Source: Vicingaceae bacterium
GTDB lineage: Bacteria > Bacteroidota > Bacteroidia > Flavobacteriales_E > Vicingaceae
Assembly (NCBI GenBank): GCA_019429185.1
Contig: JAHYJH010000006.1
Location: forward strand, 1-63,634
Direction of reading: 5' to 3'
DNA length: 63,634 nucleotides
Part shown: piece by piece, positions 1 to 8,599 of the stretch
Position numbering within the stretch: position 1 is the first letter of the stretch
Layout of the letters: every line of letters begins with the position of its first letter
Position numbers and translations under genes: made by a program
The notes under the pieces: model-generated
The model's database searches: none
What the model was told of the DNA's origin: nothing
Seen by the model: the letters and a program-made list of their open reading frames with translations, nothing else

Positions 1-190
1 ATGCCTCCAATTGTGAGGTTTTCATGCCATCTACTCCTGCACTACCTTTGTTGGCTATTACTTGTTGTAATGCTTTTTGCAGGTTGTAAGGGTGTACTAC
101 TTGTTCAATCATAATTGGTTTACTTTTGGTTCTAACTTGTTTTCGTTTCGGGTGGCTATCTTTTGAATTCCATTCCGAATTGAAAACCAT
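1..190 (-). CDS. Group II intron reverse transcriptase/maturase, N-terminal fragment cut by window edge
   Basis: Reading the minus strand from an ATG at 190-188 gives an open frame that runs off position 1. It contains the block QQVIANKGSAGVDGM, the characteristic N-terminal RT-0 region of group II intron-encoded proteins (usual pattern: VxxNKGxxGVDGxT). These proteins splice their own intron and copy it into new DNA sites. About 63 codons are visible; the RT catalytic YADD block, maturase and any endonuclease domain would lie left of the window. The RNA of the intron lies directly upstream on the same strand (195-660), which supports the call. An internal ATG at 112 is a possible alternative start, but the basic residues before it look like real coding sequence. 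Confidence 0.85.
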   Translation of the reverse strand, partial: MVFNSEWNSKDSHPKRKQVRTKSKPIMIEQVVHPYNLQKALQQVIANKGSAGVDGMKTSQLEA

Positions 191-194
191 TTTA

Positions 195-660
195 CGTTCA
201 GTCCTTCCTTTGTTTGTGAGTCCTCCAACTTTCTTTTTTCTTTTGTTGGCTCGTTACTACTAAGTACTATGACCTCTGCTGACTTCTCAATTCTGCTAGC
301 TCGTAACTATTGAGAGCTCCCTCGGTAAGCGTGTTTTCTTTCCCCGAATTACTGGCACATCTACATAATAACGATATTGGTATGCTTTGGACGTTACGTT
401 GCTGTGGACGCTTATCCTCGTTATTATGCCTCTTATGTACTTTCTGTTCGTCAGTACCCGGTTTTGCAGTCTTGCTTCCTTCAGTTCCAACTTCGCAGTT
501 GACAACCTTGCAACTTGCTAATGGTTAGAGGCGTTACCCTCCCCCACAGAGGATTTCCACCTCCTAGAAAATTTTGCTCCACTCCTTTGCTTACTATTAA
601 ATAAATTTGCATTTTTGCAATTTATTCTGTAGCTTCGCTATGGTGTGGTGCAGCACGCAT
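195..660 (-). ncRNA. Group II intron RNA, 5' half (domains I-III region, upstream of the RT gene)
   Basis: On the minus strand this stretch has the look of group II intron domain I: a GGGTAACGCCTCTAACC segment near 519-535, then the AAGTTGGAACTGAAGGAAGC segment near 475-496, leading into the reverse transcriptase start at 190. Positions 195-369 match 12311-12538 almost base for base, except for a ~70-bp insertion in the other copy, so the unit is repeated at the far end of the defence island. The exact 5' splice boundary could not be fixed; it should lie near 640-680. Short open frames here (for example 296-505 minus) are not believed to be genes. Confidence 0.7.
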
Positions 661-674
661 GCAAGGCACACACA

Positions 675-787
675 GCGTGTATAAGAAATAGCGGTTTTAG
701 TGGTAAATCAAAGGTTAGTGCCAAAATGAAAGTGAAGTGCTTTTTAATCCGCTACTTCTCATACACGCAAAACGTTATAGCCAATGG
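675..787. repeat. Hairpin element with island-end motif (left)
   Basis: Two 20-nt arms, 675-694 and 749-768, are inverted copies with 18 of 20 positions matching; the loop is 54 nt. The hairpin is followed at 774-787 by GTTATAGCCAATGG. The reverse complement of that 14-mer recurs with one mismatch at 9541-9554, next to another imperfect hairpin. The two elements therefore face each other across about 8.75 kb. The layout is reminiscent of recombination-site hairpins, but no integrase is visible. Confidence 0.7.
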
Positions 788-983
788 TAGGACGACCGTT
801 CCAAAGACGACCGACCGACCAAAATTTGAACATAAAACCCAAGACAAACCATTTTGACAGGTGACCAACATACAGACCATATTCTAACTGGACAGCGAGT
901 AAGCCGACACTCAACCCGACCCGATGTTTTTTATTTTTTTTCCCACCGCACTTTTTTTAAAACAATTTTAGACAGCCGCACAA

Positions 984-1043
984 GTGGCACATTTGGTTTT
1001 GCCCGACACACAAGCCAACGCTTCGCAAAACCAAAAGAGCCAC
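984..1043. repeat. Stem-loop upstream of the first defence gene
   Basis: Arms 984-1002 and 1025-1043 are inverted copies (17 of 19 positions), separated by 22 nt and followed by a short T run. This could act as a transcription terminator on the plus strand before the gene at 1111, or be a dispersed element. A stem-loop of the same build is present at the other edge of the block (9341-9404). The remaining sequence from 788 to 1110 shows no convincing gene. Confidence 0.6.
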
Positions 1044-1110
1044 TTTTTAGCCAACGCACCAAAAAAGGTAATATTGATAGCACAGTAAATATATCTTGAA
1101 AATGCTTTAA

Positions 1111-2832
1111 ATGAAAGTAAATGAATCCACATACATAAAAGAAATAATCCAAACTGAGACTTTAAAAATTAGAGATACATTTTCAGGGCCAAGTTACCAC
1201 GCAATTCAACATATTCTCAGACGGCTAGACTTCGTAATGCTTTTCTATAATGATGCTCCCGGAAAGACAAAACAAGAAGTAGAAAAACTCCGAGAATTTT
1301 ACAATTTCGGTTGGGCACCAGCTTTAAAACCATTTTATAATGACTTGGACATAAACACCCATGAACCTTTCCCTGAAGTGTACAAGGAGGCGATGAATTG
1401 GGCAGATGGTATAATTCAATTTTTTGGACACATTGCCTTTTTAACCCAATTAGTTGAATATGAAAAAGCTGACTTAATTAAACTATCAATCCCAAAAGAG
1501 AATGAAATTTCGTTTTCATATGTTGTCGAAAAAGCAGGCTTAGAATATTATGATCGTAAAAGTCGTGATTTTTTTAGTGATATGATTGTTCAACGAATCA
1601 TTGAACAGAAAAAGAATAAAGACAATTTAAATGAAGATGAAATAAAAATTAAACTTAGAGAAATAATCCGTAACCCTAAAGGTAAATACATAAGTTATGA
1701 TGCTACCCCAGAAATTGACGATTACTATAAGAAAAAAGGACACTATTTTATTCTTGGACTGCAAGGATATGATGAATTTGGAGAAAATGATGTATTTGGA
1801 GGTATTGAGTATTGGAAATACTTAGACCTAGTTGAAACAATTGTAGGGGTTGCGATAATGCACACAGAAGCCTGTTTAGAGCTAACTAAAATAAACCCTA
1901 AAGTAGATTTACATAATCTATTGACATATACTTATTTTAAAGACAAAACTCTTGAGATATATAAAAATCATTTTGGAGCCTCGCAAAGTGAAATTGAGCA
2001 AATATTCTCTTGTATAACTCTTAATAAAGAAAATTTCAATTACTATTTAGAATATCCTGCCGCTTCATTACCAATGTATGTTCAAGTATCAGACAATATG
2101 CTTGTTAGGCTTATTTCTGGATGCTTAGGAAATCCTTTTGAATTATTAAATAGAGAACTCAAACGAAAATTTGAAAAGGATTATTTTGAAGCCGTAAACA
2201 AAAGAGAAGAAAGATTTAGAAATGAATTGTTCCACTTGTTTCCGTATCCTAATATGATAAAAATACCTAAGGGAGTTGATATAAAAATAGACGGCAGAAA
2301 AACAGATATTGATGCAGTTATTTTCGATACAAAGACTATGACCCTAGGTCTTTTTCAGTTAAAGTGGCAAGACCCATTTAGAAAATCAATGAGGGAAAGA
2401 TTTAGCAGAATTTCAAATTTATTTAAAAAGGCAAGTGAATGGGTTGAAAAAGTTGAATATTGGTTAACAAACACAGACCCCAACAATATCCTTGATACTC
2501 TTGATATAAAGAAATACTATAAAGGTGAAATTAATATCAGTGAAGTTCATTTATTCGTGCTATCACGTAACAATATAAACTTCACTAATGTTGATGGAAT
2601 GGATGACAGAGTTGCTTGGGGAACTTGGTATCAGATGATAGAATCACAAGCAATCGTTAAAAGTTCATCTGACAATCCAATAAGAGACGCATTCGTAAAA
2701 TTAAAAACATTAAGCCCCGAAAATAGAATGAAATATGAAAAAATTCCTGAAATACCAAGTTTTGAAACAATGTTTGGAAAATATCGAATTTACTATGATA
2801 AAGAGAATAAAAATAATGGTTATCAAGTATGA
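1111..2832 (+). CDS. Uncharacterised protein with C-terminal PD-(D/E)XK nuclease-like motif
   Basis: A 573-residue soluble protein that I do not recognise by name. The first ~370 residues are helical and charged with no visible motif. Around residues 393-420 there is a restriction-endonuclease-like core: a strand with Asp399 and Asp401, a turn, then FQLKWQ (Gln416-Leu-Lys418). This fits D-x(n)-(E/Q)-x-K of the PD-(D/E)XK superfamily, with Gln in the usual Glu place. The rest is rich in Lys and aromatic residues. It starts with ATG just after a stem-loop and stands alone, 185 nt before the AbiE operators. Its place at the head of a defence island suggests an anti-phage or DNA-processing role, but that is inference only. 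Confidence 0.55.
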   Translation: MKVNESTYIKEIIQTETLKIRDTFSGPSYHAIQHILRRLDFVMLFYNDAPGKTKQEVEKLREFYNFGWAPALKPFYNDLDINTHEPFPEVYKEAMNWADGIIQFFGHIAFLTQLVEYEKADLIKLSIPKENEISFSYVVEKAGLEYYDRKSRDFFSDMIVQRIIEQKKNKDNLNEDEIKIKLREIIRNPKGKYISYDATPEIDDYYKKKGHYFILGLQGYDEFGENDVFGGIEYWKYLDLVETIVGVAIMHTEACLELTKINPKVDLHNLLTYTYFKDKTLEIYKNHFGASQSEIEQIFSCITLNKENFNYYLEYPAASLPMYVQVSDNMLVRLISGCLGNPFELLNRELKRKFEKDYFEAVNKREERFRNELFHLFPYPNMIKIPKGVDIKIDGRKTDIDAVIFDTKTMTLGLFQLKWQDPFRKSMRERFSRISNLFKKASEWVEKVEYWLTNTDPNNILDTLDIKKYYKGEINISEVHLFVLSRNNINFTNVDGMDDRVAWGTWYQMIESQAIVKSSSDNPIRDAFVKLKTLSPENRMKYEKIPEIPSFETMFGKYRIYYDKENKNNGYQV

Positions 2833-2903
2833 CTTCAGCAGAATATGAAAAGTGATTAAAAAATCCTAAAATGACCCCAAAATACTATGTTTCATATCCT
2901 ATA

Positions 2904-3010
2904 TGACAGGTTTGTCCTGACAATTAAACTATAAAATATAATTTTTTAAGCCTAAAAGGTGAAACATTAAATTATCTTTCGTATCATTGCAGTCAGGTTT
3001 ATCCTGACAT
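2904..3010 (+). promoter_or_regulatory. Two AbiEi-type operator dyads in front of the abiE pair
   Basis: TGACAGGTTTGTCCTGACA (2904-2922) and AGTCAGGTTTATCCTGACA (2991-3009) are near-identical inverted repeats (TCAGG/CCTGA arms) 69 nt apart. The second ends 8 nt before the abiEi start codon. AbiEi antitoxins are known to repress their own operon by binding a pair of inverted repeats in the promoter, so these are the expected autoregulatory sites. No other gene uses them. Confidence 0.7.
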
Positions 3011-3017
3011 TGTTACT

Positions 3018-3839
3018 ATGAAAAATAAATACATATCAACACAGTCAAATGAACTTCTATCCTATTTCAATGGACAGAACAAGGCTTGCTTTGATTATAG
3101 TGAAGCTTTCAACGCATTACCTGATTCAAAGGAAAGCACACTTCGGGAACTCCTAAGCGACATGACAAAGCGAGGACTTTTAATGAGATTGAAGGATGGA
3201 ATTTATTACATCATACCATACGAAGCAAATACTGAAACCTTCATGCCCGACTGGCATTTGATAGCAGAATATTTAGTCAATGATGCCGAACACTACATCG
3301 GTTATTATTCAGCACTACAAATTCATAACCTTATTACACAACCTTCTTTGAAAGAGCAAATTGTCGTTTCAAAGCAAATCCGACCATCAGAAATAAAAAT
3401 CAAGAATATTCCTTTCCAATTTATTTACCACAACGACAAACATTTTTTCGGTGCAAAGAAAATATGGATTGACAGTTTCAATAAAGTGCTTTGCTCTGAT
3501 TTAGAAAAAACTTTTATTGACTGCCTATTTAAACCAAACTACGCAGGCGGAATAGTAGAAATTGCAAAAGCTATTTATATGTCAAAAGAAAAAATTAAGT
3601 ACAATCAGATATATGATTACGCCATTAAATTTAACTCTCAGGCAGTAATAAAAAGACTTGGTTTTTTATTGGAGTTTCTTGAAATCAATACAGAAATAAT
3701 CGAAAAACTTCAAGAAAAGAAAACGAACTCTTATGTCCTTTTGGACACCGAATTACCAAAACAAGGCAAACGATTAAGCCGTTGGGGCATTCAACAAAAT
3801 TTGGAATTAGAAACCATTAAATCTGCCATTTACACATGA
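3018..3839 (+). CDS. abiEi: AbiEi-family antitoxin / autorepressor (type IV toxin-antitoxin)
   Basis: The 273-residue protein has an N-terminal winged-helix region (about residues 5-65: ELLSYF, then STLRELLSDMTKRGLL and LKDGIYYI) and a longer C-terminal domain typical of AbiEi antitoxins. In this family the HTH binds the operon's inverted repeats and the C-terminal domain counteracts AbiEii without forming a stable complex with it. The start lies just downstream of two matching operator dyads (2904-3009). The stop overlaps the toxin start by 4 nt (ATGA), so the two are translationally coupled. Family membership is from pattern recognition; length and order fit well. Confidence 0.8.
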   Translation: MKNKYISTQSNELLSYFNGQNKACFDYSEAFNALPDSKESTLRELLSDMTKRGLLMRLKDGIYYIIPYEANTETFMPDWHLIAEYLVNDAEHYIGYYSALQIHNLITQPSLKEQIVVSKQIRPSEIKIKNIPFQFIYHNDKHFFGAKKIWIDSFNKVLCSDLEKTFIDCLFKPNYAGGIVEIAKAIYMSKEKIKYNQIYDYAIKFNSQAVIKRLGFLLEFLEINTEIIEKLQEKKTNSYVLLDTELPKQGKRLSRWGIQQNLELETIKSAIYT

Positions 3840-4642
3840 TTAAGCCCGGGGAAATACAGCAAAAAGCAAGAGCGGTTGGCGTTCGTGACCAGCAGATTGA
3901 AAAAGATTATATTCTTTCATGGATATTAAAAGGCATTGCACAACATGAACAACTTTCAAAAATTATTGTGTTTAAAGGGGGAACTGTTTTAAAGAAAATC
4001 TATTTTGAAGATTACCGATTTTCGGAAGACTTGGATTTCACGCTAATCAATAATGAGATTTCTAATGAACAAATCTTTGAATGGTTCAGAGAAACATTTG
4101 AATACATAAAGGAAGAGGCTAATATTCCACTCGAAATCATTGATAACAACGAACACGAAGATGGGGGCATTAACTTTTACATTAGTTATATCGGCCCTCT
4201 TGGTGGACAAGGCAATAACAAAAGAGTAAAGATTGATATTTCCCGAAGCGAACAACTGGTTTTTGAACCCGTAATGAAAAATGTTTTCGTTGGCTATTCC
4301 GACATGGAAGAACATCAACTTTTGTGTTACCCATTGGAAGAAGTATTGGTAGAAAAAATGCGTTCGGTAATGCAGCGAATGCAAGCAAGAGATTTTTACG
4401 ACATCTGGTATTTACTCGAAGAACATGGAATGGATGCGGATTTTTATCTGAATGAGTTTGAAGCAAAGTGTAAAAGCAAAGATTTACTGTACACAGATTT
4501 TCCAAAGAAATTAACTGAACGATTACCTCAATATAAAGGCAGATGGCAAAGTTCCATGAGCGAACAAATACAAGATTTGCCAGACTTTGACAAAGTAGAA
4601 CGTGAAGTGCAACGACATTTTAAAAAATTAGATATAAAATGA
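3836..4642 (+). CDS. abiEii: AbiEii/AbiGii-family nucleotidyltransferase toxin
   Basis: The 268-residue protein carries the DNA polymerase-beta-type nucleotidyltransferase signature: VFKGGTVLKK (Gly48-Gly49) followed by FSEDLDF (Asp65, Asp67), the metal-binding pair. AbiEii toxins are bacteriostatic enzymes that modify cellular RNA (tRNA acceptor ends in characterised relatives), giving abortive infection when phage infection upsets the antitoxin balance. The gene overlaps abiEi by 4 nt and also overlaps the next gene, the methyltransferase at 4639, by 4 nt, so toxin-antitoxin and restriction genes form one transcript. All catalytic residues visible for the family are present, so it looks intact. 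Confidence 0.85.
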   Translation: MIKPGEIQQKARAVGVRDQQIEKDYILSWILKGIAQHEQLSKIIVFKGGTVLKKIYFEDYRFSEDLDFTLINNEISNEQIFEWFRETFEYIKEEANIPLEIIDNNEHEDGGINFYISYIGPLGGQGNNKRVKIDISRSEQLVFEPVMKNVFVGYSDMEEHQLLCYPLEEVLVEKMRSVMQRMQARDFYDIWYLLEEHGMDADFYLNEFEAKCKSKDLLYTDFPKKLTERLPQYKGRWQSSMSEQIQDLPDFDKVEREVQRHFKKLDIK

Positions 4643-5415
4643 AGAAATTGAAATTCATAGATTTGTTCGCAGGACTTGGTGGGTTTCATCTTGCCTTAGC
4701 AGACTTGGGACACAAATGCGTTTTTGCGAGTGAATTAAATGAAGAACTTAGAGAACTTTACGAAAAAAATCATCAGACAAAAATTCAAGGAGACATCAAC
4801 GAAGTTGATATAAATTCAATTCCTCCTCACGATATTTTGTGTGCTGGTTTTCCTTGTCAGCCATTTTCAAAAGCAGGAGCGCAATTAGGTCTTAATGACC
4901 CAAACAACGGAAATCTGTTTTATAAAATTATGGAAATTATAGAACAGCACGAACCTGAATTTGTGTTTTTAGAAAATGTTTCAAATCTTAAAGGACACGA
5001 TGAAGGAAACACTTGGAAAGTTATTCATAAAGAATTATCAAAACTTTATGATGTTAGAGAAGAAATTTTGTCGCCTCATCATTTCGGAATACCGCAGCAC
5101 CGTTCAAGATTTTACATTGTAGGACGACTTAAAAAGAAAGGTGGGTTAGACGATTTTAAATTCCCTGAGAAAGAAGTAAACGAAAATATCAGCATTCATA
5201 ATATCATCATAGAAGATGATACAGACTTTATGACTTTGCGTGAAAATACAAAAAATCATTTAGACGTTTGGCAAGAATTCTTAAATAATTTGGGCGTTCC
5301 CCTATCGGGTCGGGCTTTACATTTCAATCTTTTTGTTCGTTCCTCACAAAAAGGATTTCCACTACAATCCCTAACGCAACGAACTTCAACAACAAATCAT
5401 AAATTAGCTGCATAA
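4639..5415 (+). pseudogene. DNA (cytosine-5) methyltransferase, C-terminally truncated
   Basis: The N-terminal part is a clear C5-methyltransferase: FAGLGGF (motif I, residues 10-16), GFPCQPFSKAG with catalytic Cys73 (motif IV), LENV (motif VI, ~111-114) and QHRSR (motif VIII, 153-157). Genuine similarity stops at about residue 217 (position 5290), exactly where hairpin element A begins; the last ~40 codons are read from that element. The target-recognition domain and motifs IX-X are therefore missing and the enzyme should be inactive. It was probably the first gene of a MORC/MutL-type restriction operon (5mC methylase, GHKL ATPase, Z1 helicase, DUF4420 nuclease), judging from the genes at 6024-9328. 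Confidence 0.85.
5291..5379 (+). repeat. Hairpin-rich repeat element A (cassette boundary)
   Basis: An 89-nt element that starts TGGGCGTTCCCC and ends ATCCCTAACGCAA. Its outer ends (GCGTT/AACGC) pair. Inside are a small CCC-TATC-GGG hairpin and a longer one with arms AATCTTTTTGT and ACAAAAAGGATT. Element B (5936-6023) is the same sequence family in inverted orientation. From memory, elements with the CCTATCGGGTCGGGC core occur in accessory regions of many Bacteroidota; their function is not known to me. Confidence 0.8.
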
Positions 5416-5419
5416 CAAT

Positions 5420-5935
5420 ATGGAATATCAATTAGTATATCAACTTTTTCCTCGTTCATTTGGAATAACAGACGAAATAAGATCAGTAATTTCTTGTTTT
5501 GAAAAGCATTATGAAGAAATAAAATCACCTGAAAATAATTTGAGTAGCGATGGAGTCTTGCGAATTATTGCCGATGATTTGGAAGAATTGAATTTTAAAG
5601 TTGAAAAAAGCAAAGCAAGTATTGATAAAATAAAAGTTCCCGTTTTATTCAGTATAAACAATCGGATAGATAAGTTCTTTGATGCCGATGCAGTTAGTAC
5701 AGACGGAAAAATTGTGATTGAAGTTGAAGCAGGAAGAGGTTATCGAAATAATCAATTTTTGAAAGATATTTTTCAGGCTTGTATGATGCCAAATGTAGAA
5801 TACTTAGTTATAGCAGTTAGAAATCACTATCATAATACAGATGACTTCAAATCAATTTTTCAATTTTTAGAAACACTTTATATAAGTGGAAGACTTCAAC
5901 TTCCTTTAAAAGGAATTGTCCTTATTGGTTACTAA
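5420..5935 (+). CDS. Cassette gene: small PD-(D/E)XK-like protein of unknown function
   Basis: A 171-residue intact gene lying wholly between the inverted elements A and B; its stop codon touches the first base of B. The middle holds FFDADAV (Asp88, Asp90) followed by IVIEVEAGRGYRN (Glu101, Glu103), which resembles the D...ExE/K layout of a restriction-like nuclease fold. The conserved-looking tail is rich in FQACMM, YLVIAVRN and LPLKGIVLIGY. I recall small proteins of this look as stand-alone accessory genes but cannot name a function. It interrupts an older restriction operon, so it arrived separately from its neighbours. The ATG at 5420 is the only sensible start. Confidence 0.6.
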   Translation: MEYQLVYQLFPRSFGITDEIRSVISCFEKHYEEIKSPENNLSSDGVLRIIADDLEELNFKVEKSKASIDKIKVPVLFSINNRIDKFFDADAVSTDGKIVIEVEAGRGYRNNQFLKDIFQACMMPNVEYLVIAVRNHYHNTDDFKSIFQFLETLYISGRLQLPLKGIVLIGY

Positions 5936-6023
5936 TTGCGTGAGGGATAGAAGCGAAAAGCCCACAGCGAGGAACGAGCGAGGACTTGCAGCGAATAGCC
6001 CGACCCGATAGGGGGCACGCCCA
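5936..6023 (-). repeat. Hairpin-rich repeat element B (cassette boundary, inverted)
   Basis: The reverse complement reads TGGGCGTGCCCCCTATCGGG at one end and ATCCCTCACGCAA at the other, matching element A (5291-5379) in order and orientation when flipped. The central hairpin differs in sequence but keeps the CGTTCCTC loop. Coding sequence of the Z1 gene begins immediately after position 6023, so this edge marks a precise breakpoint. Confidence 0.8.
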
Positions 6024-7610
6024 AGAAAAAACAGCAAATCGGAAGACTGGGAAGACGATGAATTCAGTTCAACATATTCAAGTATTTTAGATTTGAGGGC
6101 TTCTCTTTCCAATCATTCTTACATTCAATATACAGCAACACCACAAGCACCGTTGCTCATAAATATTATGGATTTGCTTTCGCCAACGTTTCACGTTGTC
6201 CTTACACCGGGCAAATCATATACTGGTGGAAGAACCTTTTTTGAGGAAAATACAGACCTGATTTTTACTATTCCAGACAAAGAAGTATATCACCACAAAT
6301 ACAATCAACTACCCGAATGTCCACAAAGTTTGATTGACGCCTTGCAATTATTTTTAATGGGCGTTGCCATTAATGTAAATATTAAACAGAAAGAGAATTT
6401 TCTTTCCATGATGATCCATGCAGATAGAGAACAAGACGCAAGTAAAACATTTTATGATTGGGTAAAAAGACTAATCGGAATTTGGTCTGATATACTCGCT
6501 TTACCAGATAATGACCCAAGTAAAATAGAACTGGCAGCGGAGTTTTTTAAAAATTATGATGAAGCAATAAGACGAATTACTAATCCTCCAAGTTTTAATG
6601 CAGTGCTTGAGGAAGTGTTACAAGTAATACTTGACACAAACATAGAATTAGTTATCAGTAAAAATTCTACTGGAAAGCAAAAAAAGAATAATGAAATAAA
6701 CTGGGCAAATTACTCTTCTCATATTTTAGTTGGTGCTGAAATGTTGAATAGAGGCTATACAGTTGAAGGATTGGCTGTTTCTTATATGCCACGATATAGC
6801 ATTGGAAAATCAAATGCTGATACCATACAGCAACGATGCAGATTTTTCGGATATAAACTTAACTATCTCGATTCTTGTCGTGTATTTCTTCCTACCGATT
6901 CTATTTTAGAATATCGGGATTACGTAGAACACGAAGAAATTATGCGTACAATGCTGAAGGAAAACACTCTTGAAAGAGTTGAACAGTTGCTAATTCTTAA
7001 AAGCACGATGAACCCAACAAGAAACAATGTGCTTTCAGCCGATTTAGTAAAACATAAATTGAACGGTTGGCGACAAATGAATGCCTTACAGCATATTGAT
7101 GAAAACATTTCATTTGTTTCAAGTTTTCTTTCTTCACAAACATTTAAGAATTTCGAAAACTTCGGCACCGCTGATAGAAATCATCGTTATGTAAAACTTG
7201 AAATTGAAAAGGTTATTGAATTTTTGAAAGACTTCAAAATAATGAATATGCCTGATGCTTTACGTAAATCTTCAACCATTCAGTATTTACGCTATTTAGC
7301 AGACAAAATGGATATAAAATATGCTTATGTTTTTGAAATGAGTTACGGAGTAGTCAATGGTCGTGAAAGAAGTTTAGTTACTGAAAAAGAAATCTTAAAA
7401 ATCAGCAACATCTTTTCTGGTCGCTCAACATCAGGGTCTCAAACTTACCCAGGCGATAAGGGTATTCGTTTTGAAGATTCTCTTTGTATTCAAATTCACA
7501 AAGTAAAACTGAAACATAATTCAATGCAATGGGATAAAAAACTTGTTTACACTTTGGGTATTTACTATCCAGTAGATTTTGCTCATTCATTTGTAGGTAT
7601 AGAAAAATAA
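6024..7610 (+). pseudogene. Z1-domain helicase-like restriction protein, 5'-truncated
   Basis: Coding sequence runs in frame from the very edge of element B at 6024 (RKNSKSEDWEDDEFSSTYSS) to the stop at 7610, about 528 codons, with no proper start; the TTG at 6093 is only the first possible initiator. The block NHSYIQYTATPQAPLLINIMDLLSP and the later EMLNRGYTVEGLAVSYMPR and QRCRFFGYK are typical of the Z1 domain (PF10593), a superfamily II-like ATPase/helicase part found in MORC/MutL-type restriction systems. Family members are roughly 900 residues, so the N-terminal third or more, with the Walker A region, is gone. Downstream genes keep the normal operon order. Confidence 0.8.
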
Positions 7611-7611
7611 T

Positions 7612-8598
7612 ATGAAGTCCGTATTTAAAATATTCCAAGAACTTAAAAATGAGTCGCCCAAAAATGGCGACAGTTTTGCTATTGCTTCATTACCTTCAAT
7701 CAAAAATCACAAAATTGGAATTTCACAAAACGGACAGCCAATGTTCTTTATCAAATGTGACAATAGCACAAGTTCAAAATCATTAGATAGTAATCTTGAA
7801 TTTATTTCTGTTCAGTTCAACCGCCAATGCCAATTGATTAACAAAAAAATGAAAATTGAAGAAGACATTTATACAATTATTTCACTCAAAACAGATTCCG
7901 ACTATTTACAGGAATATTTCTTGAAAATTGTTTTTGTACTCGTAAACAAGATTCCCGAGAAACCACTCCTTAAAGATTTGAAAATTGAAATAGAAAAGTT
8001 GATAAACTTATTTACCAAATTTTCAAAACCACCTTTAAAAACAATTCAAGGTCTTTGGGCAGAACTATTAGTTATTGAACAATCAAAACACCCCGACTAC
8101 TTAATTCAATCTTGGCATAATTCAGCATATGATAAATACGATTTTAATGACGGCATTGACAAAGTTGAAGTAAAAAGTACAGCAAAAAGCAGAAGGATTC
8201 ATAGTTTTTCATTGGAGCAATTAACGCCAAACACAAACTCTAAACTTATTGTTACCTCTATTTTTTCAATCGAAACGGGAACAGGTACTAATATCTTTGA
8301 TTTAATTGACAGAATAGAAGCCAAAATCAACGATAAAAATTTAAGTTTTCGTGTTAATGAAATGGTTGGTTTAACACTTGGTAAGGACTTTGAAAAATCA
8401 TTAGATGTTTTCTTTGACTATCAATTTGCGATTGATTCTATAAAGCATTACAATAGTGATGATATTCCTATTATTAGTGATATTCACATTCCCTCAAATA
8501 TTATGAATGTTAGATTTGATTGTGATTTAACAGATGTAAAAACAGTTTCAAAAAGGAAATCTAAGTCAAAACTTCATAACTCAATATTTAACGTGTAG
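7612..8598 (+). CDS. DUF4420 / PD-(D/E)XK motif protein of a MORC-type restriction system
   Basis: The 328-residue protein shows the DUF4420 pattern: GLWAELLVIE (147-156), then YDFNDGIDKVEVKST with Asp177/Asp183 and the Glu186-Val-Lys188 pair, followed by RRIHSFSLEQL. These are the D-ExK catalytic residues of a PD-(D/E)XK nuclease. In characterised gene neighbourhoods the family sits with a 5mC methylase, a MutL/MORC-like GHKL ATPase and a Z1 helicase, and is thought to be the cutting subunit. Here it follows the truncated Z1 gene with only one base between them and appears intact. With the methylase and ATPase lost, its activity in this strain is doubtful. Confidence 0.75.
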   Translation: MKSVFKIFQELKNESPKNGDSFAIASLPSIKNHKIGISQNGQPMFFIKCDNSTSSKSLDSNLEFISVQFNRQCQLINKKMKIEEDIYTIISLKTDSDYLQEYFLKIVFVLVNKIPEKPLLKDLKIEIEKLINLFTKFSKPPLKTIQGLWAELLVIEQSKHPDYLIQSWHNSAYDKYDFNDGIDKVEVKSTAKSRRIHSFSLEQLTPNTNSKLIVTSIFSIETGTGTNIFDLIDRIEAKINDKNLSFRVNEMVGLTLGKDFEKSLDVFFDYQFAIDSIKHYNSDDIPIISDIHIPSNIMNVRFDCDLTDVKTVSKRKSKSKLHNSIFNV

Positions 8599-8599
8599 T

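Noticed and set aside
296-528. Open frames on both strands near the left end
   Set aside because: They lie in group II intron domain I RNA; the codons are not protein-like and the stretch is duplicated as RNA sequence at 12.3-12.5 kb.
4043-4505. Minus-strand open frames inside abiEii
   Set aside because: They are shadows of the nucleotidyltransferase gene, which has clear motifs on the plus strand.
5291-6023. True integron with attC sites
   Set aside because: Elements A/B and the end hairpins resemble recombination sites, but GTTRRRY cores do not fit well and no integron integrase is visible; kept as a hypothesis only.
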